In this document: piece by piece, positions 23,101-32,600 of the stretch
Layout of the letters: each line of letters starts with the position of its first letter
Numbering within the stretch: position 1 is the first letter of the stretch
Source: Camarhynchus parvulus
Lineage: Eukaryota > Chordata > Aves > Passeriformes > Thraupidae
DNA: 64,000 nucleotides
Assembly (NCBI RefSeq): GCF_901933205.1
Contig: NC_044572.1
Coordinates: 64,892,465 to 64,956,464 of the forward strand
Direction of reading: 5' to 3'
The notes under the pieces: generated by a model
What the model was told of the DNA's origin: nothing
Database searches by the model: none
Seen by the model: only the letters and a program-made list of their open reading frames with translations
Made by a program: the position numbers and the translations under genes

Positions 23101-25875
23101 TCCACAGACACAGAGTGTTTATGACATCCCTACAAACCATCAAAACCATTTTCTTGGACAGCAAATTGCGCCTGAAAAAGATGTTTATGATACCCCGAGG
23201 GGAACTGCATTCCCAGGACAACAGACAGGACCCAGTGAAAATCCCATTGCAGAAGGAAGAGAAGGGGTCTATGACGTGCCACCACCAGTCCTCCAAGACA
23301 ATAAAGGCTTACAGGATGTGACTGATGGGATGAATAGGTTGTCTTTCTCCAGCACAGGAAGCACGAGGAGTAACATGTCCACATCGTCAACGACATCAAA
23401 AGACTCTTCTCATTCAGCATCAACTGCACAGGACAAAAGACTAATCCTTGATCCAGACACTGCTATAGAGAGGCTTTATCACCTCCAGAAGATGGTGGAG
23501 GCAGCTGTCAATCACCTCACAGCCTTCATCACACCAGACTGGCGGTCCTATGGGTATATGGAGAAACACATCAATGAAATTCACGCTGCTGTGGATAAGG
23601 TAGAGCAGTCGCTGTTGGAGTACCTCCAGTTTGCCAAAGGATCAGCAGCCAATGCTTCCTGCCTGGCTGAGTTCAGCCTCCTCAACAAAATGAGGAGGGA
23701 GGTGCAAAGGCTGGAGGACTCTCACCAGATCCTTACCCAAACCAGTCATGACTTGAACAGCTACAGCTGGTCTTTGAATGTCCTAGCTGTCAACAGAGTG
23801 CAGAACAAATGTGATGACCTGGATCGGTTCGTTATGGTGGCACGGACGGTCCCGGACGATGCCAAGCAGCTGACCACCACCATCAGTGTCAATGCAGAAC
23901 TGCTCTTCAGACAGGCACTGGGCAGCTCCCATGTCAAAAACACAGCAGAGAACATAATGAACGCTCCTGACTGTGTGTATGACAGTCCTCAGATGCAGTG
24001 TCATGCAGAAAAGGCGCAGAACCACTGCAGCTCTCTTCCCCCGCTCCTGAGTAAAGGCCAGCACCCTTACAGTACCACCAGCGAGGGCTCAGAAAAGAGC
24101 TGGATGGATGACTATGATTATGTTCACCTGCAGGTAGGTAAACCCAACACCTTGTTCTGCATGTAGAAATTGTTTGTGTTTTTTCTGAAGCTTCTTGTGG
24201 GAAAGCAGCAATTGATTGCCATGCTAGTGCATATTCAAGATTTTTGATCATTTCACCAGGATGAATACTTCCTGTCAAAGAGGACTGTTGGATTTTCAAT
24301 GGTGACAGCCTTTTGCTCTGCCACACTATCCTTTCATTTTCTGTACTCTTGGTGGAGCACTACCAGTGAAAAAGCCAATACAAAGCAGCCTCTTTCTTGA
24401 CCTGTGAGCTGCCATTTAGCTCAGAAGCAGTTTTGATTTAACACAGTCTCTTATGTTATTCAAAACAGGGGAAAGAAGAGTTTGAAAGGCAACAGAAGGA
24501 GCTTCTGGAGAAGGAAAATATCATCAAGCAGAGCAAAATGGAGCTAGAGCACCATCAGGTATGTTCTCCCAGGTGTATAATTGCCCTGAAATGCAGCATT
24601 CCTCACACATAGGGAGCACAGGTCAAATAGAGCAGGAGGGGCCCTGCCCTTAGCAGTGTGCAAAGGATATAGATAATAAAAAGCAAAGAGTTTAAAAACT
24701 CTAAAAGCTCACCACGGAAGAGAAACAAGTTTCTGTGATGTCTCACAGCCGGTCAGTCACAAAGCCAGCTTGAGAACTTGGCTTTCCTGACCTGCCATCC
24801 AGGGCCTTAATACATGTGCCACCTTCACATCTGCTCAGTGAATATCAATACCATCAGCTTAAATGTTGTGCTGAACATCACTTTTAGGGCTAAAAACAGT
24901 GTGTTCACAAGATCGAGGGCTGTCACTTTTCCCTCATATTAATTCTTCAGTGTGTTGTTGCCATATTGTATGGCAGAAAATTGTACAAGCAGTGAGGAGG
25001 TGAGATTTAAAGGATTTTCATCTCAAAATCCCACAGAGATGACAGCTTTTTAAAGATTGTGTAGGAGTCATTGCCACTTGGATCCATCTCTCTCACTTGT
25101 GATTTCAGAATACTCCAAATGAGCAACAGCTTGTAAATTCAGGGGTTTGTGTTGTTGGGGTTTTTTAATGCAAATGAAGTATTTTAGATGTTTCTCCATT
25201 CTGAACTCTGCATGTTCGGATTTACAGTAATCAAAGCATTTGATCCTAGAAAACATACTGTTACTTTTTACTTAGCATAAGGTAGGATACCCAGGGATCT
25301 CCCGAGGCACAAAGTGAAAGTGTAATACATAACAGCATCGTACCAGAATACTTGCTGATGGGGGCTTTTGTCTTTGTTTTCAGATCAATCAGTTTCAGCG
25401 TCTGGAGCAAGAGATTACAAAGCCAGTGGAGAACGACATCTCCAAATGGAAGCCCCCGCAGGCCCTGCAGACCTCCCACGACAGCCGCCTGCTTCTGTTC
25501 TACTCCGACCAGTGCGAGACTCACTTCAACTCCCTCCTCAACGCCATTGATGCCTTCTTCAGTTGTGTCAACTCCTCCCAGCCCCCGCGGATCTTCGTGG
25601 CACACAGCAAATTCATCATTCTGAGTGCACACAAACTCGTGTTCATTGGGGACACGCTGGCGAGGCAGATGACGACTCAGGACATGTGTAACAGAGTGAT
25701 GAACTCCAGTAACCAGCTGTGTGAACTGCTCAAGAGCCTTGTTCTGGCCACCAAGGCGGCTGCCTTGAGTTACCCCAACACAGCATCCCTGCAGAAGATG
25801 GTGGACCGAGTAACAGAGCTCTCTCATCATGCACAGTTGTTCAAACTCTCACTGGCCCAAATGGCGTCCTTATGA
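7703..25875 (+). CDS. NEDD9: NEDD9 (HEF1/Cas-L) adhesion docking protein, all coding exons except the first
   Basis: Spliced CDS: 7703-8143, 21430-21531, 22385-22486, 22910-24133, 24469-24558, 25384-25875. The joined exons give 816 codons plus stop; with the four-residue first exon expected upstream of the window the protein is about 820 aa, against 834 in human. NEDD9 is a cytoplasmic scaffold of the p130Cas family that links FAK and Src kinases to CRK adaptors at focal adhesions and also acts with Aurora A at the centrosome and cilium (family knowledge). Visible order: SH3 (residues ~6-65, [17 protein letters not shown]), 13 YxxP motifs mostly in ~90-340, a serine-rich stretch and helical bundle (~360-510), the Src-SH2-type ligand YDYVHL (~623), and a C-terminal FAT-like domain (658-820). 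Every exon length is a multiple of three with consensus GT-AG borders. NEDD9 is preferred over BCAR1, EFS or CASS4 because the SH3 and C-terminal segments match human NEDD9 nearly residue for residue. Confidence 0.98.
11333..11420 (+). mobile_element. Possible MIR/CORE-SINE relic in NEDD9 intron 2
   Basis: The stretch aaacctggattttatccttg, then tgcatggtcttgagtggtgc and tcatctgcaaaatatgtggg, runs in the order of the MIR core and 3' part. Divergence is high and the call is by eye only. Confidence 0.35.
11504..11531 (+). repeat. Two tandem copies of a 14-bp unit with a TGATTAATCA palindrome
   Basis: TGATTAATCATTAG occurs twice without a gap at 11504-11517 and 11518-11531. Each copy contains the palindrome TGATTAATCA, which resembles PBX/HOX-type homeodomain sites. 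It may be an intronic enhancer element or a simple duplication. Confidence 0.8.
20183..20275 (+). mobile_element. CR1 LINE 3' tail in NEDD9 intron 2
   Basis: The stretch gggacatgg...ggttggacccgctgatcct...aaaggtcttttcc...gattctgtg matches the terminal about 90 bp of avian CR1 elements, including the 3' GATTCTGTG unit. It is a 5'-truncated copy in the same direction as NEDD9. A second CR1 in the opposite direction lies about 110 bases downstream. Confidence 0.9.
20386..20770 (-). mobile_element. CR1 LINE 3' fragment, antisense in NEDD9 intron 2
   Basis: It begins with the reversed CR1 terminus tcacagaatcacagaatg, followed by ggttggaaaagacctttgaaatcat, tccagcacttccttgggcag and gtctcccctgagcctcg, all standard in reversed CR1 tails. 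About 385 bp of the 3' UTR/end of ORF2 remains. It is antisense to NEDD9 and can pair with the sense CR1 tail at 20183-20275. Confidence 0.93.
21430..21531 (+). CDS. NEDD9: NEDD9 coding exon 3: substrate-domain cassette
   Basis: This exon is 102 bp (34 codons, ~152-185) between acceptor tacccacag and donor gtaagt. It starts Val-Ile-Thr-Pro-Val-Arg as in human and carries YEFP and YDIP, candidate CRK-SH2 docking tyrosines once phosphorylated. It is phase 0 on both sides, so skipping it would keep the frame. Confidence 0.97.
21532..22384 (+). other. NEDD9: NEDD9 intron 3
   Basis: An 853-bp phase-0 intron between the two 102-bp substrate-domain exons. I see no repeat, RNA gene or other element in it. 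Confidence 0.9.
22385..22486 (+). CDS. NEDD9: NEDD9 coding exon 4: substrate-domain cassette
   Basis: This exon is also exactly 102 bp (34 codons, ~186-219), between acceptor tttcttcag and donor gtaagc. It carries two YDIPP motifs, one at each end, separated by a proline-rich linker. It is phase 0/0 like exon 3 and begins and ends with related YDIPP/G segments. Confidence 0.97.
22487..22909 (+). other. NEDD9: NEDD9 intron 4
   Basis: A 423-bp phase-0 intron. It holds a perfect 9-bp-stem, 5-nt-loop hairpin (arms 22831-22839 and 22845-22853) about 55 bases before the acceptor. Nothing else is noted. Confidence 0.9.
22910..24133 (+). CDS. NEDD9: NEDD9 coding exon 5: distal substrate domain, serine-rich region and helical bundle
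   Basis: This large exon has 408 codons (~220-627), from acceptor gtgatttag to donor gtaggt. It opens with VYAALP where human has VYAIPP, so the first YxxP is absent. It then carries YDIP, YDIP, YDTP and YDVP, the serine/threonine-rich tract after [10 protein letters not shown], a helical segment beginning [10 protein letters not shown] and containing [11 protein letters not shown], the conserved [12 protein letters not shown] and [11 protein letters not shown] stretches, a later YDSP, and the terminal DDYDYVHLQ. The human caspase motif DLVD reads DVTD here; the second, DDYD, is intact. Confidence 0.98.
24134..24468 (+). other. NEDD9: NEDD9 intron 5
   Basis: A 335-bp phase-0 intron after the DDYDYVHLQ codons. 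Reading through gives a stop within about 11 codons. No other feature is seen. Confidence 0.9.
24469..24558 (+). CDS. NEDD9: NEDD9 coding exon 6: charged coiled linker
   Basis: A 90-bp exon (30 codons, ~628-657) between acceptor caaaacag and donor gtatgt. It starts [16 protein letters not shown] and ends ELEHHQ, closely matching human NEDD9. The high Glu/Lys/Gln content suggests a helix leading into the C-terminal domain. Confidence 0.97.
24559..25383 (+). other. NEDD9: NEDD9 intron 6
   Basis: An 825-bp phase-0 intron before the terminal exon. No recognisable repeat or RNA gene is seen. Confidence 0.9.
25384..25875 (+). CDS. NEDD9: NEDD9 terminal coding exon 7: FAT-like C-terminal domain
   Basis: The exon starts after ttttcag at 25383 and encodes 163 residues (~658-820) plus TGA at 25873-25875. 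It includes [26 protein letters not shown] and [13 protein letters not shown], hallmarks of the Cas-family C-terminal domain used for focal-adhesion targeting, dimerisation and binding of SH2D3/BCAR3-type exchange factors. It is distinctly more GC-rich than the flanking intron and UTR. It is slightly shorter than human after WKP, where several human linker residues are missing. Confidence 0.98.
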   Translation: MNQFQRLEQEITKPVENDISKWKPPQALQTSHDSRLLLFYSDQCETHFNSLLNAIDAFFSCVNSSQPPRIFVAHSKFIILSAHKLVFIGDTLARQMTTQDMCNRVMNSSNQLCELLKSLVLATKAAALSYPNTASLQKMVDRVTELSHHAQLFKLSLAQMASL

Positions 25876-27975
25876 AACCCAGCAGAATCCAATCCTTGAA
25901 CAGCAAAGCAGAAGAACAGACAAACTGGAGCTATTTTTATGTAAATGTTATCTTTTTTTAGATATTTTTGTTAAATATTTTAAATACATTCTTATGCATT
26001 TGAGAGTCTAATCAAATCAGGGATCTGGGAATATTGTCTGGTTCTGTATTATGTTTCTTATACACATTTAGATTTGTATACACACCGTATATGTATATGT
26101 TGCTACCTTCCCTAAAACATCAATTAAGCACCTTAAAAATTACGTGTAAGGTAAACAGTGCATATCTTTTGTATATACAGCCTGTTTCCTCAGCATATTT
26201 GTTAACTGGATGCTGCACTCTTTTTGTTTCATTCTATCTTGATGCTGGTGCATGGACTTGGTTGTGAAACCTACTTGTAGCAATCCATGAAGCAAGTGTA
26301 ATGGTTCTCATAGAACTCCATTCCCTTCTTAGAAATTACTTTCTATAGATTAATTCTGTGAAGTTTAACTCCTCTCGATGTTACTTTGTTGTGTAAAACG
26401 TTTGGTCATTCTGACCCACATACATGCACAGCTGCAATAAGCAACATATCAAGCAAGGTGTACAGCGTTTGGGAGAAAAGCATTTTTAGGCCATGTAAGA
26501 AACAGGACCTTCAAAGGAGGAAGGCAGAATTGTATATATTTAATATCTTTTGGCATTCAGATTTTGTTGGTTCTAATAACTGTGCAACATGGGATTTCAA
26601 AACTGTGGATGGATTCCCAGCAATGCAATTTCATACATGTTTACTTTGTATGTCCTTGCATTGGCAGTTTAATTTAACAGTCAGGCTTGAAAGCCTTATT
26701 GTTTATGGACTCAAGAGTTATCGTGAGGGTATCTCAGGATCCACTGGGCTCATCTTTGAGGCTGTGGATGAGCAAAGTTTCGAAATACCAATCCCTTTCA
26801 GAAGGACTAACATACAAATTATATTTTGTATGGAAAGAAAATAGTTTAATTTGAAATAGCAGATATTTAAACATCTCTATAGCATATACACAATTTAATG
26901 AAGAAGTAGCACTTAATTTTCTAGGACATATTATTGAGAATTAATTGCATCTGTTGCAATTCTGATTTCCATTCAAGTACTGGGCTTTTTTTCCAGAATT
27001 CTCTTGTGTAGGTGGTGGTCTTTTCTGCACTACACTGTTGCCAAAAATGATGTCCTGTTTTAATGGGACTGTTCCATCAGTAAATACGCACAGTCTCACC
27101 TAGTAATTTTCAATGTAGACCCTTAAAAATTGTTAGCAGAGTGTTAGGCTCCTTTAGAAATATCATGTATGCTGGTTGCTCCAAAACCCATATAAGCTTA
27201 TTTGTCATCGTTGCCTTCTGTGAACCCCCTAAAAATAAGTCACAGAACACCATTTGCCTGTGGTCCATAGCCTAAAAGCTGTGCTTCAAAGTGAGCAGTA
27301 GCTCAGGAGACTTCCAGGTAATTCTGGCATTTTTAAAGCAGAAACACTACTGTCCTTATTAATTCAAGGTGGTCCCACATTAATGTGTTCAGAACATTGC
27401 CAGATCACTGGTAACAGCAGGGTTGTGAGATCAGTAGCACCTGGGAAACAGGCACTTCTCACTTCTGCCTGACTCCTGCCTTTCCCATTTTGTAGCCAAA
27501 CATGTGCCTTACTGAAATGGGATTTGTTGTCTGAGGTGACAGAACCATTTCAGCTGCAGCCTTAATGTATTGTCTTATAGCGAAGACCACTGTTCACTAC
27601 CGTAAAATTCCAGAGTGCATAACATTCCTGGAAGGTCAGTGGAAGCCAGCACAACCCAGCTGGCTCAGGATGGCCTCCAAGGCTTGGCCTGGTGTAGCGT
27701 CCTGAAAGAGCAGTTGTGATTTTGTAACCTATAACCAAAAAAAGCAATCTGTGTGAACCTGTTTTGTACTATTGTTGTTTGGGATTCTTTTGGATTTCCT
27801 TGTCCATTTTTTTCACTGTATATTCTTAGAAAGTGAAAATGTGTTTCTAAGTGTAGTGGTTATGTTGATAGTTTGTGCTTTCCAAAGGAGAACCTTTATT
27901 GCAACCCTGTATTACAGTTTATTATCTTGTAGAGAATAATTTTTGAATGATTAAAAGTACTAGCTTTTTTATATA
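25876..27975 (+). other. NEDD9: NEDD9 3' untranslated region (approximate end)
   Basis: About 2.1 kb of AT-rich DNA follows the stop codon and leads to an ATTAAA signal at 27950-27955 and a T-rich stretch, taken as the polyadenylation site. The UTR contains Pumilio-type UGUAUAUA elements at 26170-26177 and 26531-26538, and several TTTTTA/ATTTTT tracts near 25930-25990. The exact cleavage site is inferred; transcript reads would fix it. Confidence 0.75.
27950..27955 (+). terminator. NEDD9: Probable NEDD9 polyadenylation signal ATTAAA
   Basis: ATTAAA lies at the end of the long AT-rich UTR, about 20 bases before an A/T-rich cleavage region. It is the common variant of AATAAA and is the best candidate because recognisable UTR-like composition ends soon after. 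Confidence 0.6.
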
Positions 27976-28848
27976 AAAAAAGGCAGCTTCATCTTGGTTT
28001 TTTCTTGTTTTCAGAGTCTTCTAAGTATATTAAAAGGAAATATTGCTGCTTGCAGATACTATCAAAGCCATTCTAAAATGTGGAACTCATTTTCCATCTT
28101 TTCACTGGTCAGTGCTTATAATGTGAAATAAGAATTTGGTGATTCAAGAGGAAGGGACAGTTTCTCTGCCTGTCCAGAAGCAGCAGGTGAAGCATTTATA
28201 CAACTCAGCCACACAAGCTATCAAGTCCAAAATACATCTATGAGGGCCTGCAGTACACTGAGCCACAATCCTGCCCCATTCCTTGTGTGCATTCCTGCTG
28301 CATAAGCTGCATCCCAAACCACCTCAGCCTGGCACCGACAGTGATCCTTCACCTGAGTGGGGCAGTTCCTCTCAACATGATCCCACAGGAAGGTGGGGTC
28401 ACAGGACACAGCTGTGCCTTCCACCCATTCTGGCCTGCTCCCCCTCTCCAGCACTTACTGGTGAAGCCATTATCCTTGCAGGAACTGGAAAAGCAACTTT
28501 GCTCAGTACAGGCACCATGGCCAGTGATAAGAGCACCCCTCTTCTACTACATGCCAGGTTGAGCATTTATGTGGGTGTGAGTTCCATCTGAAACGACCTC
28601 ATGGCTTTAAGGATCACAAAGTTTTCCCTAAAGTTACTTTCACTGCTGCCAAGGCACTCACTGCCCAACCTCCTGTCAAACACCCAGAGGTGTAAGGAGG
28701 AGAGAGAAAGCCCAGGGCTGGCACTGTTCTTGCACCAGTTCTTGGCTGCTAATGCCAGGAAGTGTAAGAGCAATGAAAACCTTGAGAGCAAAGTGCTTGG
28801 TTTGGCTCACCATGTCGTTGCAAGGGGACAGATGGGGATACAGGGTTG

Positions 28849-28880
28849 CTCTGTGGAGCACTCTTCCACAGAGTGCTCCA
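28849..28880 (+). repeat. Two overlapping, mutually exclusive hairpins
   Basis: TGGAGCACTC (28854-28863) pairs with GAGTGCTCCA (28871-28880). Alternatively CTCTGTGGA (28849-28857) pairs with TCCACAGAG (28865-28873). The stems share bases, so only one can form at a time. Confidence 0.85.
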
Positions 28881-29242
28881 TTTTGCCCCCCTGCTAAATG
28901 TAAAAAGGTCAACTAACAACAAAGAAGGGACTGGACAAACAAAATAGTTCAGAATAGAAACCAGAGCCTCTTTGTTCCCCTCCCTCAAGCCACAATGTCT
29001 CCATGCAGTTGTCAAGAAACTGCTGTTGTTTCGCAACCAAGATGATGGCCAGTGTGAAATGACTGTCTCATGGCCAGTGTGGAAAAAAGTCTGCCTCACA
29101 CTAGTGGCAGAACACACATTGCTCTTTACTGCATCCATTAAGTAATTACTGCTTCATGTTTATTAGGAAAACCCTTCCTCTTCAGGATGATGAGCGAGGG
29201 AGAAAAAAACCAGGCAAAAGCCATCCTTGAAATGGGCATTAT

Positions 29243-29642
29243 TGTTGCAAGGAGCCTCTGACGTGGGAGTAAAGAGCCTTGACTCCACGCTTTCAGAAGG
29301 CTAAACAAAAGCTTTATTAAGCTATACTATACCATATTACACCACATACTATACTAATACTATACTAAACTAAAGAAAAGCCCATGACCCTTTCAGTCAG
29401 TCACGACAGCTTTGACCTAATTGGTCAATCAATCCAAACAACCATCACCAGAGTCCAAATAAGAAATCCCTCTTTGGTAAACAAGCTTCATAACACATTC
29501 CACATGTGCCAAACAACAGGAGCAGCACAAAGAGATAAGAATTGTTTTTTTCTTCTTTCTCTAAGCTTTCTCACTGCCTTCCCCAGGATTTTTCCTGGGA
29601 AAGTTGTGCTTTCTGCTCTCTGTGAAGAGAGCTGTGGCCACA
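29243..29642 (-). mobile_element. Solo LTR of an avian endogenous retrovirus, minus orientation
   Basis: Read on the minus strand, this about 400-bp block ends with AATAAA (29318-29313) followed by about 70 bases of R/U5-like sequence ending ...GCAACA, and has TATAG-rich promoter-like repeats just before (rc of 29320-29370). Its layout and wording match a repeat I recognise from passerine genomes. The 8-bp string atgggcat flanks it (29232-29239 and 29642-29649), possibly the target duplication, though the exact ends are unsure. No gag, pol or env sequence adjoins it. Confidence 0.65.
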
Positions 29643-32600
29643 TGGGCATGTTTTAGAGAAGTTGCCAATTCATAATGATATGACACAGGCCATAATTCAT
29701 ACTGCACAACCCCCTGCTGCTACCTCTGCCATTTCTTGCAAGCTGCTGCAGCCTCAGCAGAGCCACTGCCTGCTGCTCCAGCACAGGCAGTGTGGGTGAA
29801 GGACACTCACTTCCCACACCATCACCTGATGCCAGAGTGCACCCCAGCATCTTCACATCCCCCATAGGCCCTGGAGCTTTTGGCACTCTCTGACATGAAC
29901 ATCTGGGCTGCATTTCAGAAGTGTCCCTCGCACACTTGTCACCAGCTCTTCAGAGTGTTGTCACACCAGTGACACCTTCCCTCTGCCTACAAGCCAAGCA
30001 TCTGTAGCTTTTCAGATCCAAATTCAGCTTTTCCTTATGCAACTTCCAGGCTGCCTGCTCTACCTTAACATGCCTCAATCTCAACCTAAAGGCTTTAGAA
30101 GCTCATGGGATTTTCTCCAAAGGTAATTCTTAACCTTCCCTTGCCATTTCTCCTCTCACAATGTCCACAGTTTTAGTCAACATTTAGAAAGAGACATTTC
30201 CAGGGCAAAGCCAGGGTCATGCCAGTCCCAGAAGACAACACAAAGCATTTCACCCTGCTCTAAAATATGCCTGTTCATTTCATCTTAGCCTGTTACACTG
30301 GCAGTTTCAAAAGCTGCGTATGAGTATCTTTCTTAAGTCAGCTGAGCCCTTTTACTGCTAGAAGGTTTTCCCATCTCAGTGATGGACTGTCCAGATAATG
30401 CAGATTTGAGGCCTTTTATAAAATAATTTATTTTTGCTACTTGCACCCAAATTCCACCTATGACAGCAGCTTTCTCTGTCTAAGAGCCTGGATATAGCTG
30501 TGTGGCTTTTCAACATCACAGCAAAGCTACAGTGGTATCTAGTGCTGCAAAGTCCCTCCCAGAAATTCTTCTGACTTGAAGAGGGCACTGAAGCCAAGGC
30601 TTGAGAGTACCTGCAAAAAGTGAACAGCAGCAGGAAAAATATCTAATCCAGCCCTGTTATAAACCAGTTGACTTCACAGAGAGCAGGAATGATGATTCAA
30701 TTCCTGGGAGGTTGCATGAGGGGTAGCACAGACTCTCAATAACTTGTACTACTTCATTTTCCCTCTGATGTGCTGCCCAGAGACAATTTTACTTTGATTA
30801 AATTAGAGCTAAATTTGGAGTGGAGTTCACATCATGAGCAAGGCCTGACCATGCTGGACATATTGCCGGCTGTTGGATTCATTTCGGAAACCCAAGTACA
30901 TCATTCTCTATTCAAAACCCAAATATTTAGCCTTCAGTGCCAGGGAGTTATGCAGAGTATGAAACAGCCAGTCAGCTGCCTGACCTTGGAAGAAACACCT
31001 CCCCAGGGCATTGATTTGAGCTCCTGGGAAGCTGCTGGGTTCACATCAGCGTGATCTTCATCCCCCCAACTTCCAGGTCAGTGGCTAGGACCACTTAGGG
31101 GTGGCTTCCCAGAGCAAAGGACCAACAAGGATAATTTTGGGTCAAAATTTCAGGGCACAGTCTGGGCATGCACACTGCCAGCTGCTGTAGAGGCCTCCTC
31201 TTCAGCTCTCAAAGCAGCAGAAAATCAGTAGCTGCCCATCCCATGGGCAAAAGCTCTTTGTGCTTCCTGATAAACCCTTGTCCCTGCAGAAACAGCCTTT
31301 GCTCTCAGATGTGTGGACTGCTGAACAGGAGAAGCTGGAATGCTCAGAGGAAGAGGCAGTGCTGAGCAGAAGATCACTTTCCCATCTCTCCTGGGGTTTA
31401 ATTTGCAATAGTAACCTCCTCACAGCAGTTTGTGCTTCAGTTCTGTCTTTTCAGCAGACAGCATCAGGCTTGGCTCAACCCACAGTCGAGCTGCAGTTTG
31501 CTTTCTTCTTTCTGCACCTCTCTGGGTTTAACTTCTGGCCCTAGCCCCCACAAGCAAAGTCCACCAAGTCAATGCTCCTCACAGGAATTCACCTTGTTGC
31601 TATTGGCCTCTCCATCTCCAGGAGTCCTCCCAGTTCCTGCTGAGAGCGAAGCCCAGTGCCTGGGAAACCGGTGCTGCTGTAAGGGGCTGCTGCAGCTGCA
31701 ATGGGCTCAGCATCCACAGCACTGCCCTCACAGAGGTTCTTTTTTCTCTGCTGAACACCAAGGGATAGGATGTCTTCTGTACACACAGCAATTCGACATG
31801 CCAGGCTGATTGTAGTAAAAACCAGGAGCATGGAGCAGGAAGTCTCATGTGTCCAGGAGATCCATGAAGTTCAGCTCATCTGCTCCCTGCTGCCTTTGCA
31901 GCAGGAACAGCAGCAGCTGCCGCCCCTGCCCACAGCAGGCTCCCAGAGGGTTACACATTCCATAAGGCCAGGCAGAAATCACAATTCCCTGCTTCCGTGC
32001 AGGCTCGTGCCCACGGAGTGTCGGCTCCTGTCAGCCAAGGGAGGGATGTAAAAATCCTGCTGCTGGGTGGGGGGAGTTGTCCTCTGCAATCACGAGGACT
32101 TTTTTTCTCCTTCCACATAATTTCCCTTAATTACAGAAAGAGTGATTAGGGCCCTTTCCTTGACGTAAAGCTGCAGGAAACCAAATTCAAGAGGCCCTTC
32201 ACAGCTTCCTACTTAGCCAGCTTTATCTTGCTCAACACTGCAGCCAGGGCTGCCCAAACCATTGCCAACCAGGAAAGCACAATAACAATGTCCCATATAA
32301 ATCTGCTATTTATATGAAGGCAGACTTAACCGTGGTTAAATGAAGGTTACAGTCAAGGACAAGAAGAAGAATCTGGAGGAGAGCAGAGAATAAGAAAAGA
32401 CAAAGAAAAAAGCCTGCTCTGGCTTTAAATTTTCTTACAGAAAGGAATCAAAGTAAATCTTACAACTTTTTGTGCAGTTAGAGGACCCCAGAGCATTTTG
32501 CTGCACAGTGATCCAAGTTCTCCTTTATTCCCAGTCAAGTGCAAAGAGAAAAAGACCCAAGGGTGAGTGACCATGAACATGAAAAAGAAAAAATAGACTT

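Noticed and set aside
25261..25830. 189-codon minus-strand open frame
   Set aside because: It lies exactly antisense to the conserved NEDD9 terminal exon; codon structure on the plus strand explains the lack of stops.
31168..32060. Several 65-125-codon frames in a GC-richer intergenic patch
   Set aside because: They overlap in several frames on both strands, match no known protein and lack paired splice sites or a CpG island, so they are treated as chance frames.
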